Source: Frankiales bacterium
Lineage (GTDB): Bacteria; Actinomycetota; Actinomycetes; Mycobacteriales; SCTD01
DNA length: 18,509 nt
Direction of reading: 5' to 3'
Assembly: GCA_025464695.1 (NCBI GenBank)
Contig: JAODNQ010000153.1
Span: 1 to 18,509, forward strand
Shown here: one piece after another, positions 13,582 to 18,509 of the stretch
Layout: every line of letters begins with the position of its first letter
Numbering within the stretch: the first letter of the stretch is position 1
Notes under the pieces: model-generated
Database searches by the model: none
The model's input: only the letters and a program-made list of their open reading frames with translations
Told to the model about the DNA's origin: nothing
Position numbers and translations under genes: made by a program

Positions 13582-14838
13582 ATGACGACGACAGAGCAGC
13601 CCGCCCCCGCTCCGGAGTTCGGAGTCCTGACCGAGGACGCCGTCGCACGGTCGCGCCAGCGCCTCGGCGTCCCGCAGCCGCAGTTCGGGCCGCCGCACAA
13701 CTACGAGGTGACCTGGGACGGGTCCCGCCACTTCGCGTTCGGCTACGGCGACGACAACCCCCTGTACTGCGACCCGGCGTACGCGGCCGGCACCCGCTGG
13801 GGCGCTCTGGTCGCGCCCCCCACGTTCCTCTACACGATGGGCGAGGACGCCGCTCCAAGGCCCGACGCAGCGACCAAGGCCCTGCTCAAGGGCGACCCGT
13901 TCGCGGGCCTCGGCAGCTACCAGGCGGTCATGGAGTTCGAGTGGTGGCGTCCGCTGCAGGCCGGCGACCGCTGCCGGGTGCTGCAGGCGCAGGTCGGCGT
14001 GCAGCCCAAGACCAGCAGCTTCGGCGGGCGCACCGCGCACGTCACCCACGACTACCTGTACGAGAACGGCCGCGGGGAGATGCACGCGCTGCGGCGCGGC
14101 ACCTGGATCAACGCCGAGCGTTCGGCCAGCAAGAAGCGGGCGAAGGAGAAGGTCGAGCCCGTCCCGTACACGTCGGAGCAGCTCGCGGAGATCGACGCCG
14201 CCTACGACGCCGAGGTCCGGCGCGGCGCCGAGCCCCGCTACTGGGAGGACGTGCAGGTCGGCGACGAGCTGCAGCCGCGCGTCAAGGGCCCGCTCACGAC
14301 CACCGACGTCGTCGTGTGGCACCTGGGCTGGGGCATGCAGCTGACGCCGCCGGGTGCGTTCAAGATCTCCCGCGCGGTACGGCGCAAGGCGCCGGGCCTC
14401 TACCCCCCCAACGCCCTCGGCGTGCCCGACACCGTGCAGCGGCTGCACTGGGAGCCGGCCCGGGCGCAGGAGCTGGGCCTGCCGACCTCCTACGACTACG
14501 GCGGCATGCGTGAGACCTGGCTGTGCCATGCCGTCACCGACTGGATGGGCGACGACGCCTGGCTGTGGAAGCTCCGGTGCGAGCACCGGAAGTTCAACTA
14601 CGTCGGGGACACCACCTGGGTGCGCGGCACGGTGGTCGACAAGGTCCAGGTCGACGGGCGCTCGCAGGTGCATCTCGAGCTGCGGTGCGAGAACCAGCGC
14701 GGACAGACGACGACGCCGGGCACGGCGGTCGTGCTCCTTCCGACCCGAGACGCTGCTGTCGAGCTCCCCGCACCCCCGGCTTCGGACCTGGAGGGCATGG
14801 TCCGGCACGAGCTCGAGCAGTTCCGGGTGCAGGAGTGA
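13582..14838 (+). CDS. Double hot-dog acyl dehydratase (FAS1-like/MaoC-type)
   Basis: A 418-residue protein with two hot-dog halves. The N-terminal half (about 35-185) carries GYGDDNPLYCDPAYAAG (54-70), the counterpart of the (R)-specific enoyl-CoA hydratase motif GDxNPxHxD. The Asp is kept (Asp57) but the catalytic His five residues later is Tyr62. The C-terminal half (about 215-400) opens VGDELQPRVKGPLTTTDVVVW and resembles MaoC-type domains, ending in a long beta segment. Two-domain proteins of this kind hydrate or dehydrate acyl-CoA thioesters and are common in actinobacterial catabolic clusters; the substrate is not evident. ATG at 13582 is preceded by GAGAGG about nine bases upstream. 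It is the first gene of a rightward operon; the DoxX gene begins inside its stop codon. Confidence 0.88.
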   Translation: MTTTEQPAPAPEFGVLTEDAVARSRQRLGVPQPQFGPPHNYEVTWDGSRHFAFGYGDDNPLYCDPAYAAGTRWGALVAPPTFLYTMGEDAAPRPDAATKALLKGDPFAGLGSYQAVMEFEWWRPLQAGDRCRVLQAQVGVQPKTSSFGGRTAHVTHDYLYENGRGEMHALRRGTWINAERSASKKRAKEKVEPVPYTSEQLAEIDAAYDAEVRRGAEPRYWEDVQVGDELQPRVKGPLTTTDVVVWHLGWGMQLTPPGAFKISRAVRRKAPGLYPPNALGVPDTVQRLHWEPARAQELGLPTSYDYGGMRETWLCHAVTDWMGDDAWLWKLRCEHRKFNYVGDTTWVRGTVVDKVQVDGRSQVHLELRCENQRGQTTTPGTAVVLLPTRDAAVELPAPPASDLEGMVRHELEQFRVQE

Positions 14839-15356
14839 GCAGCCTCGACCCGGGGGACCTCGGCCTGCTCGTCCTGCGCGTCGCTGTCGGTGGCGTGATG
14901 CTCGCCCACGGCTGGAACCACGTCTTCGGCGGCGGCCGCATCGCGGGCACCGGGCGCTGGTTCGAGAGCCTCGGCATGCGGCCCGGCGTCCTGCACGCCT
15001 GGACCGCGAGCCTCACCGAGCTCGGGGCGGGGGCCTTCCTCGTCCTCGGTCTGCTCACGCCGTTCGCGGGTGCAGCCGTCATCGGCGTGATGGTCGTCGC
15101 GTGGGTGACCAACCACCTGCGGAACGGCTTCTTCATCTTCCGCCCGGGCGAGGGCTACGAGTACGTGCTCGTCCTCGCCGCCTGCGGGGTCCTGCTCGCG
15201 GGTGCCGGCGGGGGCGGTCTCTCCCTCGACGCCGCGCTCGACGTGTTCGACCCGCCGTCGTGGCGCACGACGTCGCTGGCGCTGCTCAGCGGCTTCGGAG
15301 GAGCAGCCGCGCTGCTGGCGGGCTTCTGGAGGCCGCCTGTGCGGACCCCGGCGTGA
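14835..15356 (+). CDS. DoxX family membrane protein
   Basis: A 173-residue integral membrane protein. Four to five hydrophobic helices are visible: LGLLVLRVAVGGVMLAHG near the start, then segments around LGAGAFLVLGLL, AAVIGVMVVAWV, YVLVLAACGVLLAG, and a C-terminal SLALLSGFGGAAALLAGFW. The opening LRVAVGGVMLAHGWNHVFGGG and the FFIFRPGEGYEY segment are characteristic of DoxX/DoxD-like proteins, a family linked in some cases to membrane quinone redox partners. The role in this operon is unknown. GTG at 14835 overlaps the dehydratase TGA, so translation is coupled. Confidence 0.88.
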   Translation: MSSLDPGDLGLLVLRVAVGGVMLAHGWNHVFGGGRIAGTGRWFESLGMRPGVLHAWTASLTELGAGAFLVLGLLTPFAGAAVIGVMVVAWVTNHLRNGFFIFRPGEGYEYVLVLAACGVLLAGAGGGGLSLDAALDVFDPPSWRTTSLALLSGFGGAAALLAGFWRPPVRTPA

Positions 15357-15451
15357 GCCCCCACGACGCGCCGCCGGCCGACCTGGAGACCGTGCGCGAC
15401 GACGCCCGGGAGCGGTCCGGGCCCCCGGCCCTGACGACGGGACACCTGTGA
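15353..15451 (+). CDS. Possible 32-residue ORF between DoxX and hydrolase genes
   Basis: A short frame starting at the GTG that overlaps the DoxX stop (GTGA) and ending in a TGA that overlaps the hydrolase GTG in the same way. It encodes a polar peptide opening MSPHDAPPADLETV and ending ALTTGHL, with no membrane segment or known motif. The double GTGA linkage suggests it is translated, either as a small protein or as a device to carry ribosomes to the hydrolase start. It could also be chance: GTGA junctions are easily found in GC-rich DNA. Without it there would be a 91-base gap before the hydrolase. Confidence 0.45.
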   Translation: MSPHDAPPADLETVRDDARERSGPPALTTGHL

Positions 15452-16506
15452 GACCGTCGGCCGCGTCCGCGTGCCCAGACCTGCCCGCCCTGGCCAGAGG
15501 GCAGCGCGTCCGGCTGCACCACGGCCACGTCACGCTCCCCGACGGTCACGAGGTGGGCGTGACGGTCGGCGGCATGGGGGTCCCGCTCGTCTTCCTGCAC
15601 GGGATCGGCCTGTCTCGCCGCACCTACGTGCGTGTCCTCAACCGCCTCCCGCAGCTGGGCTTCCTGGTGGTCGCCCTCGACGCCGCCGACCACGGGGAGA
15701 CAGGTGGCCTGCCGCGCGGGCAGGCCACGTTCGGGCAGCGGGTCGACCTGACCCTGCGCGCCCTCGACGCGCTCGGGATCAGCCGCGCCGTCTTCGTCGG
15801 GCACAGCATGGGTGGGCGCATGGCGGCGGAGCTGGCCGGGCGGGACCCTGCCCGCAGCATCGCCCTCGTGCTCGTGGATGCCGCCCTGGGCAGCACGTTC
15901 GACGACAGCCGTGGACGGATCGACCGGCCGTGGCTCGTCGCGCGGGCACTCGCGGAGGCCGTGTACGACTCCTCCAGGGACCGCACCGAGGTCGGTGCGG
16001 ACGACCGCAAGCACTACCGGCGGGTCATGACCGGCTCCATGCGCTCCACGGTCCTGCGGCCGTGGCGGTTTCGCGCAGCCGCGCAGGCCGTGGCGACGGC
16101 GCGGCCGAGCGGAGAGGTGCTGGAGCAGCTGCGGCAGAGTCGGGTGCCGACCGTGGTGGTGCACGGCGGCCGCGACCTGATCGTCCCGCTGAGCAGCGCC
16201 CAGGACGTCGTGGACAGGACCGGTGCCAGCATGGTGGTCCTGCCCGAGGCGTATCACTCGTGGCTGCTGCCGAACCCGTACAGCTTCACGAGCGTCATGG
16301 CCGACCTGGTGCGCAACGAGGTCGGTCTCGCTGTCCGCCGTGAGCTGTCGGCCCACGGGGTGGCCGAGCCGGTGAGCCCGCTGCAGACGATGGACGCGCT
16401 GCTCGGGCCGGACGCGGCCGTGCGCCGCATGCTGCAGCCGGTCGAGCCGCTCGGCCCCGCCCGTCCGCCCCTCGGGGTCACGCTGCACGCCGTGCGTCGG
16501 GCCTGA
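15448..16506 (+). CDS. Alpha/beta hydrolase
   Basis: A 352-residue alpha/beta-hydrolase fold enzyme. The oxyanion segment is FLHGIG, the nucleophile Ser120 lies in GHSMGG, the acid is Asp243 in GGRDLIVP, and the base is His270 in YHSW. A cap region lies between about 145 and 215. About 70 residues after the catalytic His (to 352) are not needed for the fold and have no recognised motif. Such enzymes cleave esters, thioesters, lactones or C-C bonds of ring-cleavage products; the context permits a CoA-thioesterase, lactonase or C-C hydrolase role but does not choose among them. GTG at 15448 overlaps the stop of the small ORF. It is the last gene of the overlapping chain that begins at 13582. 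Confidence 0.88.
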   Translation: MRPSAASACPDLPALARGQRVRLHHGHVTLPDGHEVGVTVGGMGVPLVFLHGIGLSRRTYVRVLNRLPQLGFLVVALDAADHGETGGLPRGQATFGQRVDLTLRALDALGISRAVFVGHSMGGRMAAELAGRDPARSIALVLVDAALGSTFDDSRGRIDRPWLVARALAEAVYDSSRDRTEVGADDRKHYRRVMTGSMRSTVLRPWRFRAAAQAVATARPSGEVLEQLRQSRVPTVVVHGGRDLIVPLSSAQDVVDRTGASMVVLPEAYHSWLLPNPYSFTSVMADLVRNEVGLAVRRELSAHGVAEPVSPLQTMDALLGPDAAVRRMLQPVEPLGPARPPLGVTLHAVRRA

Positions 16507-16524
16507 GGCCCCGCGGCCGGACGG

Positions 16525-16553
16525 GCGACAAGAGTGGTGACATGCGTTACGTT
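16525..16553 (+). promoter_or_regulatory. Candidate promoter upstream of SRPBCC gene
   Basis: GCGACA (16525-16530) and TACGTT (16548-16553) are 17 bases apart, matching four of six -35 positions and the TA...T of a -10 element. This 79-base gap after the hydrolase suggests that the SRPBCC and acyltransferase genes form a separate transcription unit. Confidence 0.35.
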
Positions 16554-16585
16554 GCCCTGACCTGTCTAACCGAGTGGGAGACGTC

Positions 16586-17035
16586 ATGTCGATACGCAGC
16601 ACCGGGCAGGTCGTGGTTCACGCCGACCCGCGAGCGGTCATGGACGTGCTCCTGGACGTCGAGGAGTGGCCGACCTGGTCGAGCACCCACCGTCGGGTGG
16701 AGGTGCTGGACCTCGACGAGGACGGGCTGCCCGCGCGGCTGCGGGTCGCCGTGAGCGTCGCCGGCATCTCGGACGAGCAGGTGCTGGACTACACCTGGGA
16801 CGGCGACGCCGGTTGCAGCTGGACCCTCGTCAGTGGCGGCCAGGCAAGGTCGCAGACAGGCTCCTACCGTCTCAGCGCCGACGGTCCGCGCACGACCGTG
16901 ACCTACGTCCTCGACGTCGAGCCCCGCTTGCCGGTACCCGGCCTGATCGTGCGGCAGGCGCAGAAGAAGGTCGTCTCCGCCGCCACGAGCGGGCTGAAGA
17001 AGGCCGTCGAGTCCCGATCCACCCGCCCGAGCTGA
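16586..17035 (+). CDS. SRPBCC/polyketide cyclase-like lipid-binding protein
   Basis: A 149-residue START-fold protein. It opens with SIRSTGQVVVHADPRAVMDVLLDVEEWPTW, the hallmark first strand and helix of the SRPBCC superfamily, continues with alternating strands (VEVLDLDEDG, LDYTWDGDAG) and ends in the long closing helix (about 115-140). The fold encloses a hydrophobic cavity; members bind lipids or polyketides or act as accessory proteins, and catalysis cannot be predicted. ATG at 16586 has GGGAG five bases upstream; an in-frame GTG at 16574 overlaps that ribosome site and is less likely. The acyltransferase gene follows after 10 bases with its ribosome site at this stop codon, so the two are cotranscribed and may share lipid substrates (inference). 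Confidence 0.85.
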   Translation: MSIRSTGQVVVHADPRAVMDVLLDVEEWPTWSSTHRRVEVLDLDEDGLPARLRVAVSVAGISDEQVLDYTWDGDAGCSWTLVSGGQARSQTGSYRLSADGPRTTVTYVLDVEPRLPVPGLIVRQAQKKVVSAATSGLKKAVESRSTRPS

Positions 17036-17045
17036 GGACCGCACC

Positions 17046-18461
17046 GTGCAGACACTGACCAGCCTCGAGCGCCTGTTCCTCAGGGTGGAGAAGCCGCAGT
17101 ACCCGATGGACGCCTGTGGCGTCTTCGTCCTCGAGCCGACCGAGGAGGGCGGGCCGCTGACCTTCGACCGCGTGCGCGACGAGCTCTCGCTGCGCGTCGG
17201 CCGGCTGCCCGTCTTCACCCGCCGCGTGGTGGAGGCGAGCTTCGGCCTTGCCTCCGAGCGCTGGGCGGCCGACCCCGACTTCGCGATCGACCACCACCTC
17301 TACCGGGTCGCGCTCCCGGCGCCCGGCACGCTCGTCGAGCTCCGGGACCTCGTCCTGGCCCTCGGCCAGACGCCTCTCGACCGCTCCCGCCCGCTGTGGC
17401 AGGCCTGGTACGTCGAGGGCGTCGACGGGCCGGAGTCGGGCCGCGCCGCCGTGCTGCTGCGCATGCACCACGCGCTCATCGACGGCATGGGCGGGATGCA
17501 GATGCTCGGCGAGCTGTTCGACTTCAGCCCCGTGGCCGCGTCGGCCGCTGAGCCCTCGATGGCTTCTCCGGTCCGCAGCGAGCGGGTGCCCAGCGGGCCG
17601 GAGCTGCTCCTGCGCTCGGTGCCGGACCTGGTCCTCGCGCCCTTCAAGGGTCTGCGCTCCGGTGTAGATGTCGTCCGCGGCTCCCTCGCCAGCCGGGCCG
17701 CGGCCAAGGACGGCGGCCCGGCTCGGTCGGCCCCGCCCCGGTCGGTCTTCAACCGCCCGGTCACCAGCGGTGACAAGTCCCTCGCGTTCTTCAGCCTCCC
17801 CCTCGAGGAGGTCAAGGAGGTGCGCAAGGCCTTCGGCGCCACGGTCAACGACGTCGTCCTCGCCGTCGTCACCGGTGCCCTGCGCAGCTACCTGCGCGAC
17901 CGCGACGAGGCGGTCGACGCACCGCTGACGGCGATGTGCCCGATGAACGTGCGGGCCAAGGACGACACCAGCGGCATCGGCAACCAGTTCGCCATGCTGT
18001 TCAACGCCCTGCCCGTCGACGACGACGACCCTGTCGCGCAGCTGCGCGAGATCTCGGCCCAGATGACGCAGGGCAAGGGTGCGGCCGAGGCGCGGCGGGG
18101 GATCGTCAACTCGACCGCCGCGATGGCCGACATCCCGCACCCCCTGGTCTGGAACCTGGTCGGCGACCTCGTCTCCTCGCCGTACAGCACGATGCTGCCG
18201 CCCGTGATGAACCTGGTGGCCAGCAACATCCTCGGCCCGCCGTTCCCGATGTACTTCGCCGGAGCGCGCATCACGCACTTCTACGGCCGGACGATGGTGA
18301 TCTCGGGCGTCGGGCTGTTCATCCACTGCATCAGCTACGACGGCAGCCTCGAGTTCGGCATCACAGCCCTGCGCCAGCTCGTCCCCGACCCGGACGCCCT
18401 GGCCGCTGCCGCGCGGGCGCACCTGGACGTCCTGCTCGAGTGCGCACGGACCCGCGACTGA
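17046..18461 (+). CDS. Wax ester synthase/diacylglycerol O-acyltransferase (WS/DGAT)
   Basis: A 471-residue acyl-CoA-dependent acyltransferase that forms triacylglycerol or wax esters, acting at the membrane or lipid-droplet surface. The catalytic HHxxxDG motif is complete as HHALIDG (His141, His142, Asp146, Gly147). Further family features are LTSLERLFLRVEKPQYPMD at the N-terminus, PLDRSRPLWQAW, NDVVLAVVTGALR in the second half, GNQFAMLFNALPV, and the C-terminal SNILGPPFPMYFAGARI (the conserved SN..GP region). Length matches mycobacterial Tgs proteins (about 450-490). GTG at 17046 is preceded by GAGGA. It follows the SRPBCC gene and ends before a strong hairpin. Storage lipid synthesis from acyl-CoA is a plausible sink for the neighbouring catabolism, but it may be unrelated. 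Confidence 0.95.
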   Translation: MQTLTSLERLFLRVEKPQYPMDACGVFVLEPTEEGGPLTFDRVRDELSLRVGRLPVFTRRVVEASFGLASERWAADPDFAIDHHLYRVALPAPGTLVELRDLVLALGQTPLDRSRPLWQAWYVEGVDGPESGRAAVLLRMHHALIDGMGGMQMLGELFDFSPVAASAAEPSMASPVRSERVPSGPELLLRSVPDLVLAPFKGLRSGVDVVRGSLASRAAAKDGGPARSAPPRSVFNRPVTSGDKSLAFFSLPLEEVKEVRKAFGATVNDVVLAVVTGALRSYLRDRDEAVDAPLTAMCPMNVRAKDDTSGIGNQFAMLFNALPVDDDDPVAQLREISAQMTQGKGAAEARRGIVNSTAAMADIPHPLVWNLVGDLVSSPYSTMLPPVMNLVASNILGPPFPMYFAGARITHFYGRTMVISGVGLFIHCISYDGSLEFGITALRQLVPDPDALAAAARAHLDVLLECARTRD

Positions 18462-18483
18462 CGGCCCCACCGCGAGCACGACG

Positions 18484-18509
18484 AAGGGCGCCCCACGAGG
18501 GGCGCCCTT
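18484..18509 (+). terminator. Strong hairpin terminator after WS/DGAT
   Basis: AAGGGCGCCCC, loop ACGA, GGGGCGCCCTT: a perfect 11-base stem with a 4-base loop, starting 22 bases after the WS/DGAT stop. The window ends at the last stem base, so any T-run cannot be seen. The symmetric form could stop transcription in both directions. Confidence 0.85.

Noticed and set aside
13509..13700. Upstream start for the LLM oxidoreductase adding 64 residues
   Set aside because: The added sequence is Gly/Arg/Pro-rich, runs over the operator and antisense to the dehydratase start, and is absent from the fold.
16872..18479. 535-codon minus-strand frame opposite the WS/DGAT gene
   Set aside because: It has no family signature, while the + strand has a complete acyltransferase with HHxxxDG and a ribosome site.
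1..18509. Mobile element, prophage, CRISPR array, tRNA or rRNA, defence or biosynthetic megasynthase genes
   Set aside because: No transposase, integrase, spaced repeat arrays, tRNA-like cloverleaf or modular synthase domains were seen; base composition looks uniform throughout.

Overview
The window is very GC-rich and compact, with many GTG starts and GTGA stop/start overlaps. Its families are typical of Actinomycetota: several FadE-type acyl-CoA dehydrogenases, an F420-type luciferase-like oxidoreductase, FadR-type GntR regulators and a wax ester synthase/DGAT. I cannot name the genus from sequence alone. I see no rRNA, tRNA, CRISPR, insertion sequence, integrase or plasmid function.

Layout. 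1-1524 (-) is the 5' 508 codons of a double-domain, FadE34-like acyl-CoA dehydrogenase that runs off the left edge. It is divergent from a TetR regulator (1610-2212, +), and an 18-bp palindrome lies between them. Next comes a 790-residue natural fusion of a thiolase-like protein with an enoyl-CoA hydratase (2245-4617, +), then a FadR-type GntR regulator (4686-5474, +) and a 202-residue winged-helix-like protein (5529-6137, +). A nested hairpin (6137-6186) separates these from a leftward operon (9207 to 6189). That operon encodes a crotonase-fold protein without the hydratase glutamates and a paired set of large and small acyl-CoA dehydrogenase subunits (FadE29/FadE28-like). Divergent from it are a [2Fe-2S] ferredoxin and its FAD reductase (9309-10882, +). 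A second leftward operon (13508 to 10904) carries an LLM oxidoreductase, an SDR dehydrogenase and a second GntR regulator. Its promoter region, shared with the rightward operon, has an 18-bp site resembling the one beside tetR. The rightward genes are a double-hot-dog dehydratase, a DoxX membrane protein, a possible 32-residue ORF and an alpha/beta hydrolase, joined by three successive GTGA overlaps. An SRPBCC protein and a WS/DGAT acyltransferase follow, and the window ends on a strong hairpin.

How it may work together (inference). The set covers most steps of a CoA-dependent catabolic route: a redox chain for an oxygenase not present here, alpha,beta-dehydrogenation (three acyl-CoA dehydrogenase genes), hydration (fusion C-terminus, MaoC-type protein), alcohol oxidation (SDR), and possible C-C cleavage or CoA-ester handling (thiolase-like domain, crotonase, hydrolase). 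One TetR and two FadR-type regulators accompany it. The heteromeric acyl-CoA dehydrogenase types recall steroid side-chain degradation, but the steroid ring-cleavage genes are absent, so a branched or alicyclic (for example terpenoid-like) substrate is equally possible. I see no evidence of a defence system or mobile element; any novelty lies in the unusual fusion, the degenerate active sites and the shared candidate operator.
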